Part shown: positions 18,583 through 29,107 of the stretch, piece by piece
Layout of the letters: every line of letters begins with the position of its first letter
Position numbering within the stretch: position 1 is the stretch's first letter
From: G965261475 sp965261475 [NCBI: bacterium]
GTDB taxonomy: Bacteria; SAR324; XYD2-FULL-50-16
Assembly: GCA_965261475.1 (NCBI GenBank)
Contig: OZ253454.1
Span: forward strand, 1,116,001-1,180,000
Direction: 5' to 3'
Length of the DNA: 64,000 bases
Notes under the pieces: generated by a model
The model's database searches: none
What the model saw: only the letters and a program-made list of their open reading frames with translations
What the model was told of the DNA's origin: nothing
Program-made: the position numbers and the translations under genes

Positions 18583-19572
18583 TTAGTGTGAAGTAAATTT
18601 TTTTTTTGAGAGGAGTATTTTAAAAATAACTAAAGATAAAGTAGTTAGTGCAAAAAATACTGCTCCAAAAATATAAAATAACCGCCTAGGCAAAATTTTA
18701 TTGTGGATATTGATTTGTAATTCCCGAAGAGGTGGTTTTGTAAAAGCACCAATAGTATATCTACCATGCTGATTAAACTCTAAAAACTCTCCAAGCACTA
18801 CTACTTCTAAATACCTTTGGTCAAACAGAATATTCAGGGGAATATTTTCTATCATAGTAGGGTGAGTATAAGTTAACTCTGTTTTAAAAGGAAGGTCGTA
18901 CTCAAAATACAAACTTGATTTAGCAGGAGGAACTTGGAAGGTCAAAAAAACATCGCCATCCTTAACTTCACTAGTGAGTAACTCATCTTTTACCTGAAAA
19001 CTTGCAAAATTTTGGTAATTTTTAGGGAGTGTAATTTTTAAAGGTTGCTCCTGAGAGCTTATAAAAACATCTTTGTTATTTTGTATTTGTATAATCTCAG
19101 TTATACGAATAAAATTTTCTAATAAATGGAAAATTAACAGCCGATTGGTATAAATAATAGCACTCAAATCCAAAGAAACTTTACCATCAAAATTATCATT
19201 CTGCCCGCCAGAAAATTCTATATTTAACACTTGCACTACTCTAGCTCCTAGCTTGATAGGTTTAGAAGCAATACGCTCTTTGCCTATGAGAGCACCTATC
19301 AAATACTCTGTGCTGGCTTCTGGGATAATATTTTTAAAAGTATATTCACCGCGCTCGTTTGTTTTAGAGCGCTGTATTGGTAGCATTGGTGGACTTGCTT
19401 CTTTATTCAATCTTAGTAATACGACGGGAATATCTTGTAATTGCTCAATTGGTAGAGTAGAAATAATTTTGCCCTTAATAGTATAAGGCACTCCTTGTGC
19501 AAAAACCCACTCAAAGCAAAGAAGCAAAAACAAAAAAATAACCGCTGATACCAAATACAATCTAAGAATCAT
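18583..19572 (-). CDS. Secreted, membrane-anchored protein with Ig-like N-terminal domain
   Basis: Not recognised as a named family. The ATG at 19572 gives a clean signal peptide (MILRLYLVSAV to about WVFAQ) and overlaps the upstream OadG-like gene by 11 bases. A longer TTG start at 19608 is less likely. Residues of about 30-120 resemble a carboxypeptidase-regulatory/transthyretin-like beta-sandwich (TIKGKI, NERGEYTFKNI). The middle is beta-rich. One transmembrane helix sits near the C-terminus (YIFGAVFFALTTLSLVIF) before a basic KKK tail, so most of the protein is periplasmic. Its operon position between OadG-like and cdsA hints at a membrane role (inference). Confidence 0.6.
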   Translation of the reverse strand: MILRLYLVSAVIFLFLLLCFEWVFAQGVPYTIKGKIISTLPIEQLQDIPVVLLRLNKEASPPMLPIQRSKTNERGEYTFKNIIPEASTEYLIGALIGKERIASKPIKLGARVVQVLNIEFSGGQNDNFDGKVSLDLSAIIYTNRLLIFHLLENFIRITEIIQIQNNKDVFISSQEQPLKITLPKNYQNFASFQVKDELLTSEVKDGDVFLTFQVPPAKSSLYFEYDLPFKTELTYTHPTMIENIPLNILFDQRYLEVVVLGEFLEFNQHGRYTIGAFTKPPLRELQINIHNKILPRRLFYIFGAVFFALTTLSLVIFKILLSKKKFTSH

Positions 19573-19786
19573 TTTCAAATTGACTAACAGCTGAGACAAT
19601 CGCTGCAATTGGAATTTTAGTTTGATTAGTGAGCTGTTTATTTTTTTTTAAAATCTCTTGCGCTTCTTTGTATGAATGGTTTTTAAATAAATAACTCATC
19701 AGGTATATAACTAGTATCATTAAGAAAAGAAATAAGAATACAAACAGCATGCCTACCATCATTAACTTCAATGCTTCTATAACCAT
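19562..19786 (-). CDS. OadG-like small membrane protein (oxaloacetate decarboxylase gamma-type)
   Basis: A 74-residue protein with a single N-terminal transmembrane helix preceded by EALKLMMVGMLFVF. It ends in a short Ala/Ile-rich helix (PIAAIVSAVSQF). This layout resembles OadG, the gamma subunit that anchors Na+-pumping decarboxylases. No oadA or oadB partner is in the window, so it is isolated here. It lies between gmhA and the secreted unknown gene on one strand. Short length makes family assignment less certain; an unrelated small membrane protein is possible. Confidence 0.55.
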   Translation of the reverse strand: MVIEALKLMMVGMLFVFLFLFLMILVIYLMSYLFKNHSYKEAQEILKKNKQLTNQTKIPIAAIVSAVSQFENDS

Positions 19787-19831
19787 ACTATACTCATAAA
19801 ACCTTAAAACTATTTTCTTAGCTGCCAGCTG

Positions 19832-20428
19832 CTAGTTTGTCACTCCTAGCCTATTCTCTAGCAAGTCTATCACAATATGAACAATTTTAATATGTATTTC
19901 TTGAATCCTAGCACTAGATTGCGATTCTACGATAATACAATCATCTGCTAGCTTTGCTAGTTTACCACCGTTTTTACCTAGTAAACAAAAACTAGCTATC
20001 TGTTTTTTTTTTGCAGCTAGCACTGCTTCCACTATATTTTGAGAATTGCCAGAAGTGGAAAAAGCAACTAATAGATCATCTGCTACACCTACACCTTCTA
20101 TGTATCGTGAGAATACATAATCAAACCCAAAATCATTAGCAACACAACTTAAGTGCGATGGGTCAGAAATACTGAGAGCTGGTAGGGCTTGTCTATTTTG
20201 CTGAAACCTACCTGTCAATTCTTCGGCAAAATGCATAGCGTCACACATACTACCGCCATTGCCACAAGTAATTATTTTATTTGTTCTTTGTATCACTTGT
20301 AAAATTTTTTCACTCAACAACTCTACTTGCTTGAAGTTTGTAGGCTTAGACATAAAATTAGCTAGTGTCTTTGTTGCTTCTTCAAAAAGAAGGCTAACCT
20401 GCTCTAAAAATATGCTTGAACTATTCAC
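19832..20428 (-). CDS. gmhA: Sedoheptulose 7-phosphate isomerase GmhA
   Basis: SIS-domain isomerase that starts ADP-heptose synthesis for the LPS inner core. The family pattern is clear: TCGNGGSMCDAMHFAEELTG (about residues 54-73), the SIS loop FSTSGNSQNI (near 122) and the C-terminal QEIHIKIVHIVIDLLE. At 198 residues the length is normal. The start is GTG; the next in-frame Met would remove the first helix. It is divergent from mdh across 69 bases that contain the palindrome TTACTAGTAA (20445-20454). A role as the related regulator/isomerase DiaA is less likely. Confidence 0.87.
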   Translation of the reverse strand: MNSSSIFLEQVSLLFEEATKTLANFMSKPTNFKQVELLSEKILQVIQRTNKIITCGNGGSMCDAMHFAEELTGRFQQNRQALPALSISDPSHLSCVANDFGFDYVFSRYIEGVGVADDLLVAFSTSGNSQNIVEAVLAAKKKQIASFCLLGKNGGKLAKLADDCIIVESQSSARIQEIHIKIVHIVIDLLENRLGVTN

Positions 20429-20476
20429 AATCTTTTGTTATTAATTACTAGTAAATTGTGTATTTTTTACTCATAA

Positions 20477-21454
<978 letters not shown>

Positions 21455-21473
21455 AAATCTTTCAGCTCGCCTA

Positions 21474-24400
21474 CTACAATTCTTCAAAAAACTCATCCAT
21501 AGGTTGTATGATACTCTCGTATATTCCTTTTACTTGCTGAGCTAGAGTGTTTTGCGTACCAAAGCATTGCCTCCAATAAAAGTGCTCTTTTGGGTCAGAG
21601 GAATCCGCAGGCTCATAGGATTCGCTAGCATCTGCAAACTTAAGCGGGTATTTAGCAAAAATTTTAGAATGAAAGGCTAGAGGCTGTGCTAAACCTGCTA
21701 AATAAATTTCAACATTTTGCTTTAAATAGCTTTGCGCATCTGCAACAAAATGTACTTTGTGAACTACAACTTCTTGTTTATCATTTTTCCCTATCCAATA
21801 AGACTGAGGTTTTTTGTTGGAAAATAAACTACACAAAAACAAGTGCTGTAGCCAAAGTTTTTGTTTTTTTTTGATATTCCACTTAGCAGGCTCAGCTTGC
21901 ACATAAATATTGCTTTTATAAAAACTATTGCCTCCAAAAAATAATATACCACATAACAATTTTGTGTAAGCAACATACTCTATTTTTTTCCCTAGAGTAT
22001 AGCTGTCAATTTTTTCTTTCCAATTTTCTAAAAAAACTAATTGTTTTTGCCATAGTTTTTGTAAAATTTGTAAAGGAGGAACTACTTCCTGCGTAAAAAA
22101 CTCCATTACAATTTCTTCATTTTGCCTACCTTCGTTGCGTCTTTGTAGCCACTTTTTTGCTAAGTTATAACTTTGCAGATTAGAAAGAGTGTAGAGCTCA
22201 TACTTAGAAGATTCTTGTTTGAGTTGCAAAAACTTAATTCCTAAAACATTTTCTGCGAAATAAATTATGGGAGAAGAAAAAAAATATAGTAGTTCTTTGA
22301 CAGTCATATTTTTAATGGTACGCACTTCATAATTTTGTATAGGAATAAATTCCATTGTATTTTTGTGTGGTGATAAAGATGATACTTTTGCTAAATTATG
22401 CAAATACCGAGAATAGTTTTTATAATTTTGGTGCTTTTGAAAATATCTATCGTCAAACATATACAAAAAATGTTTACGAAAAAAACTCAATTTTTCGTAA
22501 GATGCAACCTTGAGTTTTTTACAAAAAAATTGCAACAAAGTAGAGAGAGCTAACGAGGGAAGTGCAGGCTGACCATCTTTATCCCAACCAACAAAACTAA
22601 CATAAAAAAAATTTTTAGCAGATAAAATAGTTTCCCAAAAAATATAAAAATCTTCGTTTTTAGTATTAGGAAGGTTAAGTCTTTTTCTAAAATCTAGTTT
22701 ATTTTGTAATACATTGAGTAAATTTAAACTAGATCTTTCCTGTCTTCTTGGAAAAGACGCATCATCTAGACCTAAAAAACAAATAACTTTAAAAGGAATA
22801 CTTCTCATAGGTTGTACTTTACAAAAAGTAATTCCATTTTTAAAAAAATCACCTTGTCTTTGTTGTCGAAAATATCCCTGCCCAAAATTCTCTAAAAAAG
22901 CAAAAATTATCTCAAAACAGATAACTTTCTTTGAAACAAATATCTCTAAAGCGTCTGCTAAACCTGCTTGTATTTGTAAAAATGCAAAATGTTCTCTAGT
23001 AGATAGTAAGTATAAATTTGCTACTATGTCAGCTAGGCTTTGACACCACTGCTCCAAAGATTGAGGACGCAGATAGCCTTTTTCTTCATCAATAATTTCG
23101 AATAGACTATCTAAAAAATGTAAAAAATTCCCTAGAGTTTCATAGAATTGCTCATCTACTAAAAGCTCTGTGTCTAAAACGCAAGCAGAAAATAGTCTAT
23201 CTTTGGTATGCTGCCAACTAAAATTCTCATGCTCCAAAGGCTCTTTGCTTTGAATATAGGCTAAATCTTTGCCCCAATGAAGATTACACTTGTCTAATAA
23301 CGAGTTTAGTTTTGGTAAATCTTCGCTATCTAGGTCAAACTTTTGTAAAATTTCTGGACAATCTAAGAGTTTCAAAATTTCTTTTTTTAAAAAATTTTCT
23401 TGTAGAATTTGAGGCAATAATAGTAAAGATTTAAACCAATTTGGCAATACTACTGTAGAATCTGCAATACTATAGGGCAAAGGGTCTGCAGAGCGTAAAA
23501 ATACTTGTTCTATGTAAGGAGCGTAGTTTTCTATATGAGGACTTTTGACTAAAATATCTTTTAGATGAATATCAGGGTTTGTTTCTAAAATGTCTAGTAA
23601 GTATCTGTGTAACTCCTCTACTTCTCTTTTAGAGTTATGGCACTGCCCAATGACAATAGAATGATCTTGCTCGTTGAGCCAAGTTTCTGGCTGTTCATTA
23701 GTATCATTGACTAGTTGAAACATACTAAACTGTAATTTTCCTAAGAGAGTTGTCGCAAGAGGAGTAAAATATTTTTCTGCTACAAGTTTGTCATCCCAAC
23801 CATAATCCAATAAAAAACACTGAAACTCTGATTCTTTTCTAGCAAAACTTAATAAAGGGTGAGCTAGATTATAATGTAGGGCTTGAAAATCATCTTCTTT
23901 AGGAAAACGAATTTTTTGTTTTGTGATTTCTTTTTGGCTTAATAATCCACCAAAATATTCCTTAGTAGATGTTCTATAAAAAAAATAAATATCCATCACC
24001 TTTGATAAAGCAGAAAAAATTGCAAGGTAAATCTCTGGCAGATAACTCACACCAAAAATTAAAAGTCTTGGCGGAATTTGCCTGCTAAAATCTGTTTTTA
24101 TTTGCAAGTTATGTATAAATGAAGAAATATGCGTTTTTTTTTGTAAGGTAAAAATTCTCTCCCAAATTCTTTTTTGTAAATAATAGATAGGAGTATCATC
24201 TATATTTTCTTCAAAAATTTGAGGGTAAAATAAAGCATATTTTTGAAAAATATCTGCTAAATGAACTGCAAATTGATATAATTCTCGTTTGTTGTTTTGA
24301 TTTAAATAATTACTAAAATCATTGCTCTCTTTGAGAATATCAAATAAAATCTCTAGTATTTTCCATTCCCACTCTTGCTTATCTAGCAAAATTTTACCTT

Positions 24401-24632
24401 GAGCAAAACGTGGTTGTAGTATTTTTTGTAAAAATTGGTTAGTAAAAATAAAATGAATGTTGGCGCTAATCCCAAATAAATCTACAAGCTTTGATTGCAC
24501 CCAGTTTTTCATTCCGTAATTTTGTATCAAAACAAAATCTGGTGTTAAAAGGCTATCTTCAGCAGTAATAAAAATTTGACCTAGTTTTTCTAATAGATAT
24601 TCTTGCGAATTACTACGATACAAATACAACAT
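21474..24632 (-). CDS. recC: RecBCD exonuclease V gamma subunit RecC
   Basis: Large scaffold and Chi-recognition subunit of RecBCD, a helicase-like fold without catalytic motifs. Recognisable RecC features are the N-terminal YRSNSQEYLLEKL, IQNYGMKNWVQSKL with NIHFIFTNQFL, and the later SNLDDASFPR-like CFLGLDDASFPRRQ (middle of the protein). At 1052 residues it has a usual RecC length. recD is at 2204-3928 on the other strand and recB is not in this window, so the three subunits are not one operon. The gene is unusually AT-rich, with many A/T homopolymers, but the frame is intact. Confidence 0.9.
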   Translation of the reverse strand: MLYLYRSNSQEYLLEKLGQIFITAEDSLLTPDFVLIQNYGMKNWVQSKLVDLFGISANIHFIFTNQFLQKILQPRFAQGKILLDKQEWEWKILEILFDILKESNDFSNYLNQNNKRELYQFAVHLADIFQKYALFYPQIFEENIDDTPIYYLQKRIWERIFTLQKKTHISSFIHNLQIKTDFSRQIPPRLLIFGVSYLPEIYLAIFSALSKVMDIYFFYRTSTKEYFGGLLSQKEITKQKIRFPKEDDFQALHYNLAHPLLSFARKESEFQCFLLDYGWDDKLVAEKYFTPLATTLLGKLQFSMFQLVNDTNEQPETWLNEQDHSIVIGQCHNSKREVEELHRYLLDILETNPDIHLKDILVKSPHIENYAPYIEQVFLRSADPLPYSIADSTVVLPNWFKSLLLLPQILQENFLKKEILKLLDCPEILQKFDLDSEDLPKLNSLLDKCNLHWGKDLAYIQSKEPLEHENFSWQHTKDRLFSACVLDTELLVDEQFYETLGNFLHFLDSLFEIIDEEKGYLRPQSLEQWCQSLADIVANLYLLSTREHFAFLQIQAGLADALEIFVSKKVICFEIIFAFLENFGQGYFRQQRQGDFFKNGITFCKVQPMRSIPFKVICFLGLDDASFPRRQERSSLNLLNVLQNKLDFRKRLNLPNTKNEDFYIFWETILSAKNFFYVSFVGWDKDGQPALPSLALSTLLQFFCKKLKVASYEKLSFFRKHFLYMFDDRYFQKHQNYKNYSRYLHNLAKVSSLSPHKNTMEFIPIQNYEVRTIKNMTVKELLYFFSSPIIYFAENVLGIKFLQLKQESSKYELYTLSNLQSYNLAKKWLQRRNEGRQNEEIVMEFFTQEVVPPLQILQKLWQKQLVFLENWKEKIDSYTLGKKIEYVAYTKLLCGILFFGGNSFYKSNIYVQAEPAKWNIKKKQKLWLQHLFLCSLFSNKKPQSYWIGKNDKQEVVVHKVHFVADAQSYLKQNVEIYLAGLAQPLAFHSKIFAKYPLKFADASESYEPADSSDPKEHFYWRQCFGTQNTLAQQVKGIYESIIQPMDEFFEEL

Positions 24633-24871
24633 TTACGACCATTGTAGTTGACTAATTTTAAATTTATCTTTACCTTAGTAGTATCTTTTATAAGATATTT
24701 GTTAATATTGCAAAACAAGAACAGAAACTTAAATTAAGAATTTAACAATTTTCATCAGAGCATTATTTGAGACTCAAATATGCTTACTACTCTAGCAGTA
24801 GCAAAATCTAATGTTTATACAAAAGTAAAGATCGTGTTAGTAACACTAATTAAATAACCTAAAATAAGAAC

Positions 24872-26806
24872 ATGAATAATAAAAAATACCCTATTTTTGC
24901 TAACATTAGCAAAAATGCACATATCAATAAAGCTAATTATCACAGACTTTACCAAGAATCTATACAAAATCCAGAAGAATTTTGGGCAAAACAAGCAGAA
25001 AAATGGCTTGATTGGGATAAAAAATGGAATGAAGTATCTCACTATGATTTTGAAACCGCAGATATTCGTTGGTTCGCAGGCGGAAAACTTAATGTTTGTT
25101 ACAACTGTATAGACAGACACCTAGCAAAAAGAGGCAATCAAACAGCTTTTATTTGGGAAGGAGATAACCCACAAAACAGTAAAAAATGGACTTACCAAGA
25201 ACTTTTTGAGGAAGTTTGTAAATTCGCAAATGTACTCAAAGCAAACAAAGTACAAAAAGGAGACAGAGTTTGTATCTATATGCCTATGATTCTAGAAGCC
25301 ACCGTTGCCATGTTAGCCTGTGCTAGAATTGGAGCAGTACATTCTGTAGTATTTGGCGGATTTTCTCCTGATTCATTAAAAAATAGAATTCTAGATTGTG
25401 ATTGCAAAATAGTCATTACTGCAGATGAAGGAATCAGGGGTAACAAAATTACACCACTAAAAAATAATGTAGACCAAGCGCTCACTGGTTGTCCTAATGT
25501 AAAAACTGTAATTGTGATAAAAAGAACATCAGGTATGATTGCTTGGAAAAAAGACAGAGATCTTTGGTATCACGAGCAAATGAAAAATATCTCTAGTGAT
25601 TGTCCTCCAGAAATAATGGATGCAGAAGATCCATTATTTATTCTCTATACTTCTGGCTCTACAGGAAAACCAAAAGGCGTTTTGCATACATCAGGAGGTT
25701 ATTTACTCTATGTTGCAATGACACATAAATGGACTTTTGATTACCAAGACCAAGAAGTGTTCTGGTGCGCTGCAGATATTGGTTGGGTTACAGGTCATAG
25801 CTACATAGTCTATGGTCCCCTTGCTAATGGAGCAAGTTCTCTAGTTTTTGAAGGAGTACCAACGTACCCCGACGCTGCTAGAGTTTGGCAAGTAATAGAC
25901 AAGCATAAAGTAAATATTTTCTACACAGCACCAACAGCTATTCGTGCCCTAATTGGTGCAGGAGATAATTTTTTAGAAAATACAACTAGAGATTCTTTAC
26001 GTATTTTAGGCACTGTAGGAGAGCCTATCAATCCAGAAGCTTGGGAATGGTATTTTCACAAAGCAGGAAAAGGACGCTGCCCCATTGTAGATACTTGGTG
26101 GCAAACAGAAACAGGAGGACAACTAATCTCACCACTACCTGGCGCTATGGAATTAAAGCCAGGTGCTGCTAGCCTACCTTTTTTTGGGATAGAGCCTCAG
26201 CTTTTAGACGAAAAAGGCAACATAATTGAAGGTGAGGGGGAAGGACTATTAGTTATAGCGAGATCTTGGCCATCACAAATGAGAACTATTTACAAAGACA
26301 AACAAAGATTTTTGACAACATATTTTTCTACTTTCAAAGGAAAATATTTTACAGGTGATGGCGCTAAAAGAGACTCAGACGGCTACTATTGGATCACAGG
26401 AAGAGTAGATGATGTACTTAATATTTCAGGACACAGGTTAGGGACAGCAGAAGTAGAAAGTGCTCTAGTCTTGCATTCCAAAGTAAGTGAAGCCGCAGTA
26501 GTTGGATACACACACAAAATAAAAGGACAAGGAATTTATGCCTTTGTCACTTTAATGTGTAACATACCTAGTAGCATAGATTTAAAACAAGAACTAATTG
26601 AATTAGTACGCAAAGAAATAGGCGCTTTTGCTAAAATAGATTTATTACAATTCTCACCAGCTCTACCAAAAACGAGGTCTGGTAAAATTATGAGAAGAAT
26701 TTTGCGTAAAATTGCAAACAACGAACTAGAAAGTTTAGGAGATATTTCCACTTTAGCAGAGCCAATCGTAGTAGAAAATTTAATTGAAAATCGTCTCAAC
26801 AATTAA
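24872..26806 (+). CDS. acs: Acetyl-CoA synthetase
   Basis: AMP-forming enzyme activating acetate to acetyl-CoA. The ATP loop [11 protein letters not shown] (near residue 260), [11 protein letters not shown] (near 410), the hinge [11 protein letters not shown] and the C-terminal [11 protein letters not shown] with its catalytic, acetylatable lysine (near 604) are all present. At 644 residues the length is typical. It leads an operon: its TAA overlaps the ATG of the lysine-type saccharopine dehydrogenase by one base. No phosphotransacetylase or acetate kinase is nearby. In this setting it could recycle acetate or feed lysine breakdown products (inference). Confidence 0.97.
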   Translation: MNNKKYPIFANISKNAHINKANYHRLYQESIQNPEEFWAKQAEKWLDWDKKWNEVSHYDFETADIRWFAGGKLNVCYNCIDRHLAKRGNQTAFIWEGDNPQNSKKWTYQELFEEVCKFANVLKANKVQKGDRVCIYMPMILEATVAMLACARIGAVHSVVFGGFSPDSLKNRILDCDCKIVITADEGIRGNKITPLKNNVDQALTGCPNVKTVIVIKRTSGMIAWKKDRDLWYHEQMKNISSDCPPEIMDAEDPLFILYTSGSTGKPKGVLHTSGGYLLYVAMTHKWTFDYQDQEVFWCAADIGWVTGHSYIVYGPLANGASSLVFEGVPTYPDAARVWQVIDKHKVNIFYTAPTAIRALIGAGDNFLENTTRDSLRILGTVGEPINPEAWEWYFHKAGKGRCPIVDTWWQTETGGQLISPLPGAMELKPGAASLPFFGIEPQLLDEKGNIIEGEGEGLLVIARSWPSQMRTIYKDKQRFLTTYFSTFKGKYFTGDGAKRDSDGYYWITGRVDDVLNISGHRLGTAEVESALVLHSKVSEAAVVGYTHKIKGQGIYAFVTLMCNIPSSIDLKQELIELVRKEIGAFAKIDLLQFSPALPKTRSGKIMRRILRKIANNELESLGDISTLAEPIVVENLIENRLNN

Positions 26807-27876
26807 TGATAACTAGAGCACCACTTCTTTGGATTAGAGCAGAAAGTAGAAAACATGAATACCGAACTCCACTCATTCCAAAAGATGTAGCCTACCTAGT
26901 AACAAAAGGATTCAATATAGTCACAGAAAGCTCTCCTTATCGTTGTTTCAGTGACAAAGAATATCAAAAAGCAGGTGCCAAAATTACTTACGCAAACCAC
27001 TGGATTACTGCTCCTCAACTATTATTAGATAGAGCTTGGGTACTTGGATTAAAAGAATTGCCTAGTAATACTCTTGATTTATTCCAAAACCACATTTTTT
27101 TTGCGCATGCCTTCAAAGGACAAAAAAACAGCAATAAACTCTTACAAAAATTCTCTAGGAGCAAAGGAGCTATTTTAGACCTAGAATATTTGACAGACAA
27201 AAATGGGTTTAGGCTAACTGCTTTTGGTTATTGGGCGGGCTATGTAGGAGCTTGTCTGTCCTTATTGCAATGGCTCAAAAACCAAGCTGGTCAAAAACTA
27301 GAAAATTTGATGCCCCTAACTAAAAAACAACTACACAATCTAGTTACAACAGCGCTCCAAAAACACCGAGCTAGCCTACCTAAATGTTTAATTATTGGCG
27401 TAAATGGCAAATGTGGTACAGGAGCAAAAGAAGCACTACAAAATTTTCAACTAACCCCTACTCTTTGGGATAAGAAAAAAACATTAAATCTATCTAAGCA
27501 ATCTATCTTAATGCACCATCTTCTTTTAAATTGCGTCTTTATCAATAAAAAAACAATAAATTTTTTGAACTTATCGGATTTAGCAGAGCCTCACAATCTA
27601 TCATTAATTTGTGATGTATCTTGTGATTTTACCTCTAGTTATAATCCTCTGCCTATCTATCAAAAACCTACTACTTGGAAAAAACCTGTAATCAAAATTG
27701 GTAGTAAAAAAAACGTCTCAATTATCGCCATTGATAATCTTCCTTCTTTATTGCCTGAGGAAGCTAGCAGAGGTTTTTCTAAGCAGTTAACACCATTGTT
27801 GCTCAAGCTACCTCACAAAACAAGCGAATGGGAAAGAGCTCATCAACATTTTTTAGTAGCATTGCAAACATTATGA
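26806..27876 (+). CDS. Saccharopine dehydrogenase, L-lysine-forming type (LYS1-like)
   Basis: NAD-linked enzyme interconverting saccharopine with lysine plus 2-oxoglutarate. It aligns by eye with fungal Lys1 over its length: LWIRAESRKHEYRTPLIP at the N-terminus, FFAHAFKGQ, the FGYWAGYVGACLSLL segment, the nucleotide loop GVNGKCGTGA (near residue 200) and CDVSCDFTSSYNPLPIY. At 356 residues it is close to the fungal length of about 370. It starts one base inside acs and overlaps the next gene by 4 bases (ATGA). The pair of enzymes in adjacent genes indicates a full saccharopine route. Confidence 0.88.
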   Translation: MITRAPLLWIRAESRKHEYRTPLIPKDVAYLVTKGFNIVTESSPYRCFSDKEYQKAGAKITYANHWITAPQLLLDRAWVLGLKELPSNTLDLFQNHIFFAHAFKGQKNSNKLLQKFSRSKGAILDLEYLTDKNGFRLTAFGYWAGYVGACLSLLQWLKNQAGQKLENLMPLTKKQLHNLVTTALQKHRASLPKCLIIGVNGKCGTGAKEALQNFQLTPTLWDKKKTLNLSKQSILMHHLLLNCVFINKKTINFLNLSDLAEPHNLSLICDVSCDFTSSYNPLPIYQKPTTWKKPVIKIGSKKNVSIIAIDNLPSLLPEEASRGFSKQLTPLLLKLPHKTSEWERAHQHFLVALQTL

Positions 27877-29006
27877 TTGTTAGTACAAAAGAAATTCATT
27901 GGATAGGGGCAGGACTATCTACGGGTACAGGTTTAAAGCGCATAGTCAAACAAGCAAAACACACCTATCTTTGGAACAGAACCCTAGAAAATGCAGAAAA
28001 ACTTATACAAAATCTAGGTATCTCATCTAAAATAACAATTAAAAAATACTCGTTAAAAAATTTAGCAGAACACTTAAAGGAAGGAGATATTTTAGTTTGT
28101 ATGCTAGCTACTAACTTGCATCTAGCAATACTAAAATTATGTTTAGCAAAAATGGTACATTTTGTAAGCAGTAGCTATCAATCAATTACAACGCAAAACC
28201 TAGCCGCAGATGCTAAAAAATTAGGACTAGTAGTGCAAATAGAATCTGGTTTAGACCCAGGCATAGACCATCTTTTTGCCCATAAGCTCATCAATCAATG
28301 CCAAAAAGAAACAAACAATATCTCTTTAAAAATACAACTAGAATCTTATTGTGGTGGCTTTCCTCAAAAACCAAACAATTTTTGCTATAAGTTTAGCTGG
28401 GCACCTCTAGGTGTACTGACTGCTCTACAAAATTCTGCACTACATATAGAAAAAGGACAGATTATCTACACTCCTGCTGCTTGGAGGGCTGCTTCTAGCT
28501 ATTTTGTGCTGCAAGAAGAGTTAGAAAGCTATCCTAACCGCAATAGTTTAATTTATCAGCAACAATACAATATTCCAAGTCACTGGGAAGTAGATAAATT
28601 AATTCGAGGAACTCTAAGACCTAAAGGATGGAAAAAGGCATGGAAAAAAATTTTTGCTATACTCGAAAAAGGACAAAAAGAAGAAATCACAAAATTAGCA
28701 AACGAACTAGCAAAAAAATACCATTATGAAACAGGAGACCTAGATAGAGTTTTGCTATTTGTGAAACTTACAGCCTATCACAAACAATTAACTAAAAAAG
28801 TTTGGAATAAAACTATGATTTTAGATCTTGTTGGAGATAACTACAATAGCGCTATGGCAAAAACTGTTTCTGAGACACTAGCTTGTGCTATAGAAGATTT
28901 ATTAGAAAACAAGATTTCCGCTGGATTGCATCTAGCAACTAAAAAGCGAAGTGCAAAATGGCTAACAAAATTAGTAGACAACGGCATACCTATACTAGAG
29001 ATTTAA
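27873..29006 (+). CDS. Saccharopine dehydrogenase, L-glutamate-forming type (LYS9-like)
   Basis: Interconverts saccharopine with glutamate plus 2-aminoadipate semialdehyde. The Rossmann loop IGAGLSTGTG lies near the N-terminus. Fungal Lys9 hallmarks follow: VSSSYQS, ESGLDPGIDHLFAHK and ESYCGGFPQKP with YKFSWAPLGVL. I chose ATG 27873 over the longer frame from 27828 because it creates an ATGA overlap with the previous gene and places the Rossmann strand at residue 8. The C-terminal end HLATKKRSAKWLTKL is typical. 2-aminoadipate semialdehyde dehydrogenase is not in the window. Confidence 0.88.
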   Translation: MIVSTKEIHWIGAGLSTGTGLKRIVKQAKHTYLWNRTLENAEKLIQNLGISSKITIKKYSLKNLAEHLKEGDILVCMLATNLHLAILKLCLAKMVHFVSSSYQSITTQNLAADAKKLGLVVQIESGLDPGIDHLFAHKLINQCQKETNNISLKIQLESYCGGFPQKPNNFCYKFSWAPLGVLTALQNSALHIEKGQIIYTPAAWRAASSYFVLQEELESYPNRNSLIYQQQYNIPSHWEVDKLIRGTLRPKGWKKAWKKIFAILEKGQKEEITKLANELAKKYHYETGDLDRVLLFVKLTAYHKQLTKKVWNKTMILDLVGDNYNSAMAKTVSETLACAIEDLLENKISAGLHLATKKRSAKWLTKLVDNGIPILEI

Positions 29007-29107
29007 AAGTGTAACTAACTACAACGAACCCTAAACATAAATCTACTAGCAATTTTTTTAAAAATAAATTAACTACCTTGAGCTTGGAATGATTTTTGAT
29101 AGTTATT

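Noticed and set aside
24815-25120. 101-residue minus-strand ORF over the acs start
   Set aside because: Antisense shadow of a well-supported acs N-terminus; hydrophobic low-complexity composition.
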